Shown piece by piece: positions 23,472 to 35,406 of a DNA stretch of 64,000 bases. The stretch spans positions 5,394 to 69,393 of the forward strand of contig CAJJDO010000072.1 of NCBI GenBank assembly GCA_905183005.1, in the 5' to 3' direction. Source of the stretch: Paramecium pentaurelia. Lineage: Eukaryota; Ciliophora; Oligohymenophorea; Peniculida; Parameciidae. Under the pieces are notes generated by a model. That model made no database searches. It was not told the DNA's origin and worked only from the letters and a program-made list of their open reading frames with translations. Each line of letters begins with the position of its first letter. Position 1 is the first letter of the stretch. The position numbers and the translations under genes were made by a program.

Positions 23472-24999
23472 ATGAAATCACTTATATTCATCAGCTTACT
23501 CTTGGCTACATCATTAGGAGCATTTTAAGAAGAAGACAATGTGTTAGTATTAACCACAGATACCTTTTAAGATGCCATTGACACATTCAAATTTATTTTG
23601 GTTGAATTTTATGCACCCTGGTGTGGACATTGGTATAAGTTATATCTTATATAATAGCAAAAAATTAGCTCCTGAATACTCTGCAGCAGCAGCTGAATTG
23701 AAAAAATAAGGAGGTGACAATTACGTGCCATTAGCTAAAGTTGATGCTACAGCTGAATCATCCGTGGCTGAAAAATTCTCTATCCAAGGATATCCAACAT
23801 TAAAATTCTTCATTAATGGTCAACCTATTGACTATGAAGGAGGTAGAACTTAAGCAGATATTGTTGCTTGGATTAATAAAAAATCAGGTCCACCATCAAA
23901 TGAATTAAACTCAGTTTAAGATTTAGAGAAATTCTTAGAAAGAGTTTCTTCTTCACCAATAATAGTATTCTTTGGAAGTTAGGAAGATGACAACGATTTC
24001 TAGACATTCAAGGCTGTGGCATAATAAAATGATAAAGTGACCTTTGCCCACATTTTCAATGCTGAAGCCTCAGAAAAATATAGCGTATAAGGAAAGATTG
24101 TTCTTTTCAAATCATTTGATGAGAAGAGAAACGATTTCGATGGTTCAATCACTAATGCCTCTTTAGAATAATTTATTAATGCTCATGGAAACCCAGTTTT
24201 ATTACCATTCAATGACAAAGCTATTAATATTATCTTCTAATAAAGAAATAATGCAGTCCTCTTATTCACAGATGATTCTGATGCTGGTGTTGCTGCTTAT
24301 GAAGTCTTTGCTTCAGTTGCTGGTGCATTCAAAGATAGGTATTATATTAATTTAAAATTTTAGAATTAAATTCTCTTTCTCTAAACCTAATGATGGTTCA
24401 GGATTATTCCATAGATTAGCAGAGTATGTTGGAGCAAGCACTGTCAATGTCCCAAATATTATGATTTATGATTAATAAGGAGGAAATGCTAAGTATAGAT
24501 TTGAAGAAAGCATCACTGTTGATTCCCTAAGAAATTTCTTAACAAACTTCTTTGATAATAAATTAGATAGATACATGAAATCTGAAGAGATTCCATCCAG
24601 CAATGATGAACCAGTAAAAATAATAGTTGGAAAGAATTTCAAAGATTTAGTCATTAATAATGATAAAGATGTCTTGGTTGAATTCTATGCTCCTTGGTGT
24701 GGTCATTGTAAATAATTAGCTCCAGTCTATGAAGCTTTAGCTAAAAAGTTATAAGTTAATCCAAATATTATTATTGCAAAATGTGATGCTACTGCTAATG
24801 AAGTATATTTAATTAAAATAATATTTAGGTTGAAGGAGTTTCTATTGAATCTTTCCCAACATTGAAATTCTGGAAGAATGGATAGAAAGATTAAGTTATT
24901 TCTTATAGTGGAGGAAGAGATGAAGCTGGATTCATTAGTTTCTTAAAAGAAAACACTTCTCATCCTTGGGTTGATTTAGATAGAGTTGAAGAATTATGA
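23472..24999 (+). CDS. Protein disulfide isomerase (two CGHC thioredoxin domains)
   Basis: ATG 23472, TGA 24997-24999; three introns (23633-23657, 24339-24363, 24803-24828) give 483 residues. Signal peptide MKSLIFISLLLATSLGA, then the a domain with APWCGHC (the first intron splits the second Cys codon), two thioredoxin-like b/b' domains without Cys motifs, and the a' domain with a second APWCGHC and FPTLKFWKNGQ. This a-b-b'-a' order and length are those of classical ER PDI, which forms and rearranges disulfides in secretory proteins. The C-terminus is VEEL rather than KDEL/HDEL, perhaps a divergent ER-retrieval signal. Neighbouring genes are unrelated. Confidence 0.96.
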
Positions 25000-25094
25000 G
25001 TGTATTTTCATTGTATATTCATATCATAAATCCAATATGTATTTTAATTCAAAAAAAATACTTGTTATTATTATTTTCCCAATACCACAATTAT

Positions 25095-25712
25095 ATGGGA
25101 AGCGCTTAGTGCTGCACCAAATAGTAATTAGAAGAAAAGGAAACTGAAATATAAATAAAATAAGATGTAATTATGAAATAGTCAGGAACTTAATAAGAGT
25201 ATTTAGTATTTGTTAATCATATAAATTATAGCAATCCATTACCCAAAAATAAGTTATCATCTCGAAAAAGCAGTCCAGATGAACCAGGAACACCAGGATT
25301 TGCTGATGTCAGATCTCAATAGAGTAGAAAGTCTGAGTAACATCAATCTCATTCTTAAAAAGAAATATAATTAATTGGGTAGTTGGAAAAACATGATAGT
25401 CCTTTTAAATCATAATGTTCAATAGGAAAAAGAAAGAACGATTCCCCTGTTTGTAGTTTTGAAGCTACTAATAAATTAAAATCATTAGACAGTAATCGTA
25501 TAAAGAAAATACAAACATTTGAAGAAAAAGTAAATAGCAGAGACCTATCTCCAATAGAAGATGATGGAATGTTGGATAGCTAAAGAAGCAAATAAGCAGA
25601 TGAAAAGTCTGTTAAGAGTATATTGAAATAAGAATTAAAATACAGTAAGTTTAGAAAATAAGACACTACATTTGATGCTGGGTAAAGAAAAGTTTAATTT
25701 TATATTGAATGA
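25095..25712 (+). CDS. Acylated hypothetical protein (MGSAQCC) with a C-terminal KVQF motif
   Basis: Single exon, ATG 25095 to TGA 25710-25712, 205 residues. The N-terminus MGSAQCC fits myristoylation at Gly2 and palmitoylation at Cys6/Cys7. The body is hydrophilic, Ser/Lys/Gln-rich and likely disordered. The last residues contain RKVQF, which matches the RVxF docking motif for protein phosphatase 1, and an upstream KSILKQ is reminiscent of PP1 regulators. A membrane-tethered PP1-targeting factor is a possible reading, but both motifs are short and this is inference. No family recognised. Confidence 0.7.
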
Positions 25713-25857
25713 ATTGAAATTGATGATAATATATCAAATGCTATAATTTATTCTCTATTATACTTAATATTTAATCATTTATATGAAAAGTATACAACAA
25801 AAAATACTATCTAACAACAATTATTTTAGATTAATTTAATATTATATATGAAATAAA

Positions 25858-27465
25858 TCATTGAACTGTTTGTCTCATTTAATCTAATTCTGATAACGTG
25901 TTTTTACTTAACATTTATTCATGTCTAAGCATTTCATCAATAATTCCTTTTTTTGCTTAAGATTTTTCTTTCATTTATTCTAGTAATGTATCCTAATATT
26001 CCTTATAGATTTTCTTTTTCTCAATATCTCTTTCTTTTTCAAATTAAAAATAATTAGTAGTATCTTCTTTCCATAATGTAGCCTATTATTTTATAATTTA
26101 AATACTTATTCTTAATCCTTTAATTTTTCTCTTTATTTTTAAATTTCTCTTTCTTCCATTTATTTATTCAAATATTCTCTTGTTTTTAATTTAGTTTCCC
26201 ATTTCTTTCTTTCTGCTTCCTTTTCTAATTCTTGAATTCTTCTCTCTTTTCTTTATTCATACTTATCAGCCCTTTTTTCTAATTGTCCAATTTTTTCTAT
26301 TTATAAAAATATCTATAATACTTTCTAATTCCTTTTCTTACATTTCCATAGCCTTTTCTTAATATTATTTAATTTTTTCATCCCTTTCTTTTATTGCTTT
26401 CTATCTTTCTTCTTCCTATTTATCTAATAATTTGCAATAGGCATCCATTAATTTAATGTTCTCTTATCTTTCATCTTCTTTTTCCTTCTCTTGAAGTCTT
26501 TTCTTCTCTTCATTTTCAGACATTAATTTTTACATAACCTAATATTGATGTTCCTTTTTAAATTATAAAAATTTTTATTCATCATCTAATTCTTCTCTTA
26601 CTTTCTATATCATATAACTGTCTAAAGCCTTTTCTTATTTCTCATCCATTCTTCTATTTTTTTTGATTTCTTTTACTTATTAATCTCTTGCTTATTTCTC
26701 TACCATTTTAATATATTTAGCCTAATTATAGAGAATATACTTACTCTTTCTATTTTTTCTTATTCTTTTTAATCAAATAAAGTACATTGATACATCTGAT
26801 TTTCATAGAATGCATTTTCTTCTTTTTTGCTCAATACTTTTTTTGATTATTTTTCAATAACTTATTTATCCAATTCTTCTTTAATCTTTTTCTTTCTTTC
26901 TATTTCCCTTTACTTTTTTATTTCACCTTCCTTATCATAAAGATATTTATTGTATTTGTATATGGCACCCCATTAATTTTCTTCATTCAAAAATGCCAAG
27001 TCATTCTCAATTTTCTTTGTATGTAATCCAGTCATTTTCTAACTCTTCTTTTCTTCTGTATTTTTTTCAGTTTTATGAGTATATTAATCTACCATATCAA
27101 AATTTGATGCTCCTGACATTTTTGAAACAACTGATTTTTAATCATCTTCATCTTTTTACTTGACTTGATTTGAAGATTATTATTATTGTAATTAAGGTAA
27201 AGCCTTTTAACGACTGATTTCTTATTCTAAATTTTATATCCTATATTTATAATAAACTTAAATACCCTTCGGCAGTTATAGTTTAATTTTGATTAAGATA
27301 GCTATTTACTTTTGCATGTATTTATTCTGTTAAATCTAAACCATACTTCTTAGATAATCTATCAGCAATTTGTCTTTTTATTTCTTCTCTTTATTCTGAA
27401 GTGTAATTTTTGCGAGACAATGTCGATTACCCTGCTGATTATAGTTTATTTTTTGGATAAATCAT
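25858..27465 (-). CDS. Long coiled-coil protein, axonemal (TPH/CFAP-like) type
   Basis: ATG 27465, TGA 25860-25858; four introns of 23-25 nt give 503 residues. From about residue 100 the protein is almost continuous charged helix, dominated by Lys/Glu/Arg/Gln (EKKRLQEKEKEDERQE, KIGQLEKRADKYEQRK, KSQAKKGIIDEMLRHEQ). This resembles the trichohyalin-plectin-homology proteins such as CFAP45, CFAP53 and MNS1, many of which are microtubule inner proteins of cilia. Paramecium has thousands of cilia and many such genes. Composition alone cannot separate these families, so only a general axonemal coiled-coil call is made. Confidence 0.75.
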
Positions 27466-28052
27466 TTATTATATATAAATAAATATAAATTATTAATAAA
27501 GACTTACTATTTATAAACACCTTAATCATTCATTTTTTAATTGTAAAAATAAATCACATTCTATTGACTATGATTATCAAAAATCTAAAGATCATAATCC
27601 TTCTATTATTTAGATGTTAATTTATGAGTTCTAAGAAATTGATGTAATTACAGAAAACTTAATAATAAAATTTACTATCACATATTTTATTTAAGTATAA
27701 AACTTATCATATTTTTAAATCTAATAAAATAACCTAAAAGACAATAAATAATGTTTTAATCAAAATGATATAAATAAAAATCTTGGATTAATGTATTTTA
27801 TTATTTTTTTACATATTGAAAAAGTAAGTATTAACTTTATTGAAAACTATATAAAATTACAACTATTTATTTTCATAAGATTTGACAATATTTAATATAA
27901 TTTAAATTCTTAATTTCTTATAATAGGTGTATGTAAAAGGATTTGGATAAGAAAAAGAATTTTGTTATTTTTTAATTTATAATTGAGAAATCTACTCTTT
28001 AATAATAATATTAGTATGATAGAAAGATAATAATATTAAATAAATAAAATAT
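27466..28052. other. Intergenic region, nothing recognised
   Basis: About 590 bases of AT-rich DNA upstream of the coiled-coil gene and downstream of the Cache-like gene (both minus strand). No frame with protein-like composition was found on either strand. Confidence 0.5.
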
Positions 28053-29745
28053 TCATTATTATTACTTTTTAATTAAAAAATAATATATAAGTTGATTAAC
28101 AGTGTTTTCTTCCAAATTAGTTTGATAATCATGCAAATAATAATTTTTCTAAAACTTTAAGTATAATCTAGTCTTTGGGTACTACGTTTACTCCATTTAA
28201 AGGCATTCTTCAGATTTTTTACATTCTCCTTATTAACCCTTTAATTTCGAAAGTAATTCTACACTATAATTGATAATTACAAAAATATTGTAAAGTTAAT
28301 TAATCTAATGCATTTTCAGATAATTTTTTTAATGATTAGTTTTATTTAAAGGTATACAAATTTGTTATGGCTTCTATTTATTAATTCATTTCCTAATGTT
28401 TTTTTAAATATTATAGATTATTCTATTAAAATTTTGAGTATTTGATCAATAGGTCTAATGATTTGGTGATATAATTTAATATTATTAAAAACAGTAAAAT
28501 AATTCCAATTGCAAGAATACTTAAAATTTACATATTTTGTTAAAATTCCCAAGCAAATAATTAATATATATCTTAATTGAGTAAATCAACTTAATGATAA
28601 AGTTCAGTTATATTCTTAAATCTATAATAATCTAATTAATTACATTATGACTATATGAGGTGGATAAGGAGGATGTTCAAGTTATTTAGCAATTAAAAGA
28701 ACTTCTTATTTATATAAAGAATTATATCTACATAAATAATTTGAAACATCTTAAGAGCAATTATTTAGAAATTTGAAATTCTTTTTATTTGAAGTATCAT
28801 TTGTTTGATTAATAAATATAGATATCTAATCCCAATCAATTTAATTGAATCCAGTGATTGACTCATTAAAAAAGAATACAGGTTTTGTTGTATTTTCAGG
28901 GTAATTAAATTATCCTAAAATGATCTAACCTTTATTATTAGCTAAGATGTAATCAGCATTAAAATTTTTTTTAAATACTCCAAAATCCATAAGATTAAAA
29001 ACCACACCATCAAAATTATTATTTTTATTAGTTAGATTTTGAGATATGGCAATAGTGTAAGAGCCTAAAATGGTTGTAAATAAATCACTAAATTGGTATT
29101 AATTTCCATTACCCATTTATTTTATGTGACTTAAATACCATAATCGTTAATGAGCATTATAAGATAAAGTTGAATTCAAAGCTGGCCAAGTCCCTAAAAT
29201 AGGAATTTCATCATTTGATGTATAAGCTATGCCTGTTGCAATAAATTGAGATGGATCAAACATTAATAAGGTTTCATGAAATATCGAAATGACTTAAAAT
29301 TACTTTGTGATTTCTGTTTATAGAATTGTATAATTTGTTTAATCATATTAAAATGCCATAAGACAAAAAAGAGATTTAGATTCTGTTTATGATATATTAG
29401 GAGGACAATAAAAAGGAATCTAAGTTTGAATAATCTTTTGATTCACATCAACAAATAAATAAATATTTTAGAACATTCTTTGTTTTCTGAAAACTAATAA
29501 CTTATTGAAATATATATACTCTAATTTATTATTGTTTTTAATCTTTGATCATATTAAGCTGATTGACTAGTTAATTAACTATTAGTTTCCTTAATTAATA
29601 CATTCATTGAATCAGATAAAAAAGCTTCTTTCATGTAATTAAAAAGAGTTAAATTGCTTATAATTACGATCGTCAACACAATGATGACAATTATAATAAA
29701 CAACACAATTATTTATGTTCTAATTCGAAAATTTGATAAATCCAT
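28053..29745 (-). CDS. Two-pass membrane sensor with Cache-like extracytoplasmic domain
   Basis: ATG 29745, TGA 28055-28053; introns 29494-29519, 28622-28643 and 28259-28280 give 540 residues. Topology: short cytosolic N-terminus, a strongly hydrophobic helix (IIVLFIIIVIIVLTIVII), an extracytoplasmic domain of about 300 residues with aromatic-rich patches (YNAHQRLWYLSHI, LGSYTIAIS), a second helix (ILAIGIILLFLIILNYI), then a coil (KSLDLLIKYSKFQQN) and a short cytosolic tail. This matches chemoreceptor/histidine-kinase sensors with Cache domains (the W/Y pair before the tandem sheet), but no kinase, cyclase or response domain follows. Cytosolic output is unknown. Confidence 0.75.
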
Positions 29746-29893
29746 TCTTGACACAATAATAATATAATATATAAGATAAATGTTATTTGAAATTTCCAAA
29801 CTATTCTAAGCCGTATTCTCAAATTATAATAATAATAAATCAAAGATGATAAAAAAATGAAACAAATGATAAATATCATTTATAGTATTGAAG

Positions 29894-31687
29894 TCATATA
29901 ACATCTTGGTGATTAAATATTTTAACTATTCCATCAGCTCCACCTGTTGCAACAAATTAATTATTACTTGCTATTGTATAGATTCCTTCATCATACTTTT
30001 ATTTATGTGCCTAAATTAATGAATTAATATATTTACTGGTATTTCATGTAAACATTAGAATTTTCGAATATCCCATGTTCTCATACTTCCATCATGACTC
30101 ACACTTGCTAATTGATATATATTCTTTGAGAATAAACATAAATCAGTGACAGCATCTGTATGGCCAATTAGAGTTTTACAAACTTTGCTTGAATTCAAAT
30201 CAAAAAATCTAATTTTATTATCATCATGACCAGAAACAATGTATTTAAGTTCATTATTAAATAGAATTTTATTTGGTTAAGCAAAGGCATTAAATTAATT
30301 GTCAAGATCAAATCTAATTTATTAAATTGCTTTAACAGTAGTAACATCATATACAATGAATGTTAATGTATCACTATATCCACAAATGATATTTTCATTA
30401 AATCCTTTACAAATCCATTCAATAGCTGTTGGTATGGATAATCCAGTCATTGATTTCTTGAATGTAAAATTAGCTAAAGGATTTTACAACATTTCTAAAT
30501 TTAAATTCCCTTTTCTTATTAAATCATATTAATAACAAACACCAAGAGATTTCCACATCTTTACAGATCCATCTGCAGAAGATGATAACAATCTTTAATC
30601 ATGAGGATGATGTTTCAAAGACCATATAACATCTGTATGAGCTCTCCAAGAAAAACATTAATTTGTTGTTACTATATATGTTCTTATAGTTCCATCAACT
30701 CCTGCAGAATACAAATGTATTTGAGGAGACTTATAATATGAAGTCATTGTAAATATTGGTCGATCATGTTCTATTTATATAATATATATTATTTAATTTA
30801 CATCTAATAGTTTAGATAGGTTCTAAATGAGTCTATGCATTCATTTATTAAATATCATTAATATTCCATAATTTTATTGTACAATCTTCAGAAGCTGTTA
30901 CTATATAATTATTTTAAAATAAGATTGATCTTACTCCATCCAAATGACTTCTTAATTGTCCTTTTGTTGAGAAGATCTCTTTTCCAACAATTATTTCTCT
31001 CTCTGTCATACTCATACTATTTAATTCATTTTAGCTTGTTTCTAGAGTTTGTTTTTTCCTTTATAATGCAAAGTTAAGTAATTCTGAAGCTCCATTACTA
31101 TTACTTCTTTGATGATGATGTTTTTATCTTTATGAACATGTATTATAAGTATTCTGATTTATTAAAATTTAATTTATTTTTGCACTTTAGAGTAACTATA
31201 AATTTATAGGTGAATGAATTTATATTTAATTTTAAACTTAATCTTCTTGAAACTCTTCATTTTTCAATTCTTTAAGAAAGCTAAATTTATTATATTAATT
31301 ACTTTTGTAGAAGAGGTTTCTTATCCTTCTATAATATTTTCTCAATATTTGGTTGAGTTATTAACTTTTAATCATTCATTTCACTTTTTAAAAATGTACC
31401 ATTATCACTTTTTACACGATGATGAAATTTTTTTTTAGTTTGCAGCTTTATATTATCTGCTATTGGTTTTAATTAAACCTTAAATTATTCTAATTTTTCA
31501 AGCCTTTCTATGAGTTATTTGTTCAGATTCCTCTACTCTTCCAATTATCCCTTCAATTCAATTATTGCAGTCTGTTTCATATCAAAATAATAATTACTTA
31601 ATATTCTTGTCTTTCTTTTTTCCACTCCTCCTCTCTATCCAATACTTCTCCCTTTAGATAATCAATAACATTATTAAAGTTCTACAT
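29894..31687 (-). CDS. Striatin family scaffold (STRIPAK complex), coiled coil plus WD40 propeller
   Basis: ATG 31687, TGA 29896-29894; introns 31572-31597, 31281-31302, 30771-30801 and 30011-30036 give 562 residues. The first 55 residues match the striatin dimerisation helix (EEEWKKERQEYQTAIIEL, then NLNKQLIERLEKLE; family form WExERAELQARIAFLQGE...). The linker is Lys/Gln-rich. The propeller opens with LRSHLDGVRSILF and TASEDCTIKLWN, the striatin-specific first repeat, and closes with ATGGADGIVKIF. Striatins are the B-regulatory scaffolds that join PP2A to GCK-family kinases. The N-terminal caveolin-binding and calmodulin segments of animal striatins are not evident. Seven WD repeats fit the length. 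Confidence 0.9.
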
Positions 31688-32066
31688 TTTTCAAATTAGT
31701 ATACGAGGATGCTAAAATGCTTATATAAATATATAATTAATAAAAATATTCAATAGTAATTTCATTATCAATATATAAATTATGAAAACAAAACACCTAT
31801 TATTATATCATACAATAAAATATTCAAATTTACATATATTTATATGATATATTCATTTTCTATGATGTTAAATTATTAAATTTATAATATCAAGTTGGTA
31901 GAATATCACAAACATATAACTAAGTTATAGATTGTTTTAATATAATATGAGGAGATTGTAAAATCATAAAGATTAGAATTATATAATTATTAGTAATTAA
32001 TATTAGGAATTACATAATAATTTTTAGTAAATAAAAAAATATTCGTTAATGAGCTAATTTACATTT
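31688..32066. other. Divergent intergenic region
   Basis: About 380 bases between the starts of the striatin gene (minus) and the next plus-strand gene. AT-rich and featureless by eye; presumably contains both promoters. Confidence 0.5.
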
Positions 32067-33243
32067 ATGAAGAAGTACATATAAAAATAATCATCTGAAA
32101 CTAAAATACACTGTGAACCTTTAATTACTTTGACTATTGAACTTGAAGATAATAAATATAGTCAAATTGACATATATGAAGATTCTAATCCAGAAATATT
32201 AGCATCTAGTTTTGTTACAGACAATTACTTAAGTATGGCTTATATTGAACCACTTAAATAAAATATCATCCAATAAATGTTGATGTATGACTAAATGAAA
32301 GTAATTAAATCCATTAAAAACTATAGAAAAAAGAAAAAGAGAAGTAACCTCTTTCATAATGGGAAACTGTTAAAAAATAATAATAAAATAAGGAAAATCA
32401 ATAATCAACACCAACTCGTAATTTAAATACAAAACGATGTACTCCTGAGAAATCCATATAAACTAATTTAAAATCAGAAAGAAATCTATCAAGAAATAAA
32501 AGGTTTTAAACTGATGATATGAATATTCATGAAAGACTTTATTAATAAGCTAAATAAATTAATAATTTCAAATAATAAAAAAGAGAATATGAATAATTAT
32601 AAAAGCAAAAAGATCCAAATCTCACATTTAAACCTAAAATTAATAACAATTATTCAACTAATAAGAGTAAAAGTCCACAATCTAATTAAAAATAATTTTA
32701 TATTTAGCCAAATCAATAAAAGCAAGTTTAATTAAAAAGTCCTAGACTCAATTAATTATATTAAAATAAATCATTTGAGTTTTTATTACCAAAAAAAGAA
32801 GTTAAAATTTCAATTCTCGAAAATGAAGAAAGTGTAACTTAGTTACCTAAAACATAAGATTCTCCAAATGTATCATTTTCTGAGGAGAGTTAGTTTAAAA
32901 ATGATAGTCCTTATACTTCAGCATAAGAAGAAAATTCATTATATTAAGCAACTAAAGATTCAGATGAAAGAATAATAGCAAAATTATTTACATTAATTGA
33001 ATCAAATAATTTAGTTGATTCTCGTAATATTCCATATGAAAAGTTTAATTATTAACTAATTGTTGAAATTAGATTACATTTTCAAAAAAATGATTTCAAA
33101 ATAATGAATTTTGAAGAATTCTGTTAAAGTTTATTGAAAAATACAAAACTAATTAAAGTAATTATTCTATTATTTTTTAGTTAGCTGCTGATTTTTTTAA
33201 ATTTGAGAATGTTCAATATTAAAATACTTGTTATCGTTATTGA
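32067..33243 (+). CDS. Hypothetical Gln/Lys-rich protein with ciliate ERLY...F.P.I motif
   Basis: ATG 32067, TGA 33241-33243; introns 32301-32326 and 33158-33180 give 375 residues. Mostly hydrophilic and probably disordered, rich in Gln, Lys, Ser and Asn. One segment, HERLYQQAKQINNFKQ followed about 20 residues later by LTFKPKI, follows a pattern (ERLY...F.P.I) seen in many ciliate cytoskeletal and ciliary proteins. The C-terminal 100 residues are more structured (RIIAKLFTLIESN, NFEEFCQSLLKN) and look helical. The last intron is supported because splicing gives LIKLAADFFKF while reading through gives a run of hydrophobic noise. Function unknown. Confidence 0.7.
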
Positions 33244-33855
33244 ATGATATAATACTATTTAATAATAAAAAATAATATTTTTATTTTTGCTCGTAGTTTG
33301 ATTTGATATCTCTTTCATAATACTTTTATTATTACTCTTTTTTTCTATTCCAAATTATAAGAAAAAATGTATTATCAATTTATTGATGGCAAAATACTTC
33401 AAAAAATAGAGCTTGATATAAAAATAATCATATAAAAACATCTAATTTAATAAATAAAATCATATGAAATTAGATTGAGTATATTTTAATAATTCTATTT
33501 AAGTTGATATTATTTAAATTGAAAAAAAAAAGTTTAATGAACTCAATAGTGATTGATATTTGTAGTAAAAAACATCTTATAAAAATTTTAAGAGTAATAT
33601 AAAAATGATGATAATCATAAAATTCTATAGAATTATTTTTAAATCCAATTATATTTAATGAATAAAAGATCAATAGTATATTAAGATAGAGATCAACCTT
33701 AAAAAAATGAATTATTAAATCATAATCCTAAATCTATCATAATCAGATAGACCCTTAACCTAAAGAAGAATAATCATATATTTTATCTCAACATATATTA
33801 CCTCATAAATGAAGTATTCTTTAAAAGAATGTATTATATGTTATACACAAATCAA
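33244..33855. other. Convergent intergenic region
   Basis: About 610 bases between the 3' ends of a plus-strand and a minus-strand gene. AT-rich. Short open frames exist on both strands (for example 33470-33673 minus) but are low in complexity and not accepted. Confidence 0.5.
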
Positions 33856-34579
33856 TCAGATAATGACTACAAAGATAAACACGAATATTTCCAAAAATAA
33901 AATTATTAATAATTACCAAGAATTTGATTAATCTAAAAAATAATTCATTTTATTTTTCAATTTTTTCATTGCTTAATTTGTTGAATCAGTCTAATTTAAA
34001 ATATAAAAAATACATCTTCATGTAATTAATCTATAATTCCATTTTATTCTTTGATTTACTTACTAAGATTTTATGATGAATATTTAATATTAAGAACTTT
34101 ATCATTAATTTTATTTAAATATTCATCCTATTTATCAGTAATTTATCCATGCATCTTAAGAGCATCCATTTATCCAAAACTTTCATAATTCTTTTTTTTT
34201 TCTAAAATAACAACTAATTTACATTTATTTTAGATTAATTATTATTGTAAATGGGTTATATGACTTTATTCAATTCTTTTTTTTATCTCTTATCGTTTTT
34301 ATGCTAATTCATTATATAGATTTCTTCTTTTCTAAATTTCTTTTGCTAATAAATTACTATTTTAATTAGCTATATATCCTTTAATTTCTTAATCCAACTA
34401 ATCCAATTCATTATCTAATTTAAAATCTGATACCAACCTAAATATTTCAATGTTGAATTGATTTCTGCATCAATAAATCCTGTCGATTTGCTTGATTATT
34501 ACAGTTTTTCTCTTGTTTGTAAATCTGTTTGTATTTAATTTATTCTTTTAGAGGCATTATATGCAAGTTCTGTAAACAT
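33856..34579 (-). CDS. Qc-type SNARE (syntaxin 6/8-like) with C-terminal membrane anchor
   Basis: ATG 34579, TGA 33858-33856; introns 34415-34437 and 33991-34013 give 225 residues. An N-terminal helical region (about 1-110) is followed by a SNARE motif with heptads DEYLNKINDKVLNIKY and SKQIKEQNGIIDQL, where the Gln of KEQNG sits at the zero layer, as in syntaxin 6 (LEEQAVML), and AMKKLKNKM closes the motif. A single hydrophobic helix (LLIILFLEIFVFIFVVII) ends the protein, as in tail-anchored SNAREs. These drive fusion in Golgi/endosome traffic. Assignment to Qc over Qb rests on this local similarity only. Confidence 0.8.
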
Positions 34580-34766
34580 TTCAATATAGGAATTTAATAT
34601 ATAAATAATAAATTATAAATCTCTACAATATAAATCTGAAAGAATTATTATCATTAAGATATTGATTGTATAAAAAGTTGAAGTCTAATTTAGTTTCTTT
34701 AGATTTTTATAAGTTGAACATATTTACATAAGTTTTCATCATATTATTATTAATATTTAATATAAA

Positions 34767-35384
34767 ATGTATAATAATTTTGGTGATGAATAATACAAAC
34801 TTAATAAGTGGTGTCAATTTATAGATTAAAAGATTGCTCAGTTTTTTAATAAACATCTATTAAAGCATAACATAATTAAAGACTATTATTAAGATTTTAT
34901 TAATACCTTATCAATAATAATAATTAGATTCTTATTAAAAACGAATGATAATAAATTACCTACTCTTTGTCTTATTTTAGTGATAATTCATTTACTATTT
35001 ACAATCAAATAGAAATTACGTAAAGTTTAAAATTTGTTAAATCACCTAATAGATGTATTAATTTTGATTTCTATGTAAAACTTTAGTAGAGAAAATGATA
35101 ATGAGTTCATTATAAGACTTGCATTACAGATAGGAATTTAAACTTCTAAATCTATGCTATTTTAATATGATTAATTTAGTATGATTTTTTAGAATATTTT
35201 AAAAATTTCATTGATAACTATCATTAAATGGTATTTAATCAAAGATTATAAGTAATTTTTAATTTTATAATAGTACTTTTAAAATAATTATATTGATGAC
35301 ATTTATGATATTTTATTAAATAATTCAACTTCTTATTGTTACTTCCTATTCATATGCATATAAAAATATATGGATTAATAATGA
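34767..35384 (+). CDS. Doubtful ORF, 205 residues
   Basis: A frame from ATG 34767 is open to TGA 35382-35384. The first 60 residues look protein-like (NKWCQFIDQKIAQFFNKHL) but much of the rest is Ile/Leu/Asn/Lys-rich, as expected of AT-rich noncoding DNA. No introns are needed, no family is recognised, and a different frame in the middle (34985-35085) also looks protein-like. It is 22 bases upstream of the next gene. It could be a real fast-evolving gene, a gene with introns I have not resolved, or chance. Confidence 0.3.
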
Positions 35385-35406
35385 AAGAATGAAAAAGAAT
35401 AACTAA

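Noticed and set aside
33658..33927. Plus-strand frame of 89 residues starting MNKRSIVYQ
   Set aside because: It overlaps the 3' end of the well-supported SNARE gene on the other strand, has no family match, and changes character midway.
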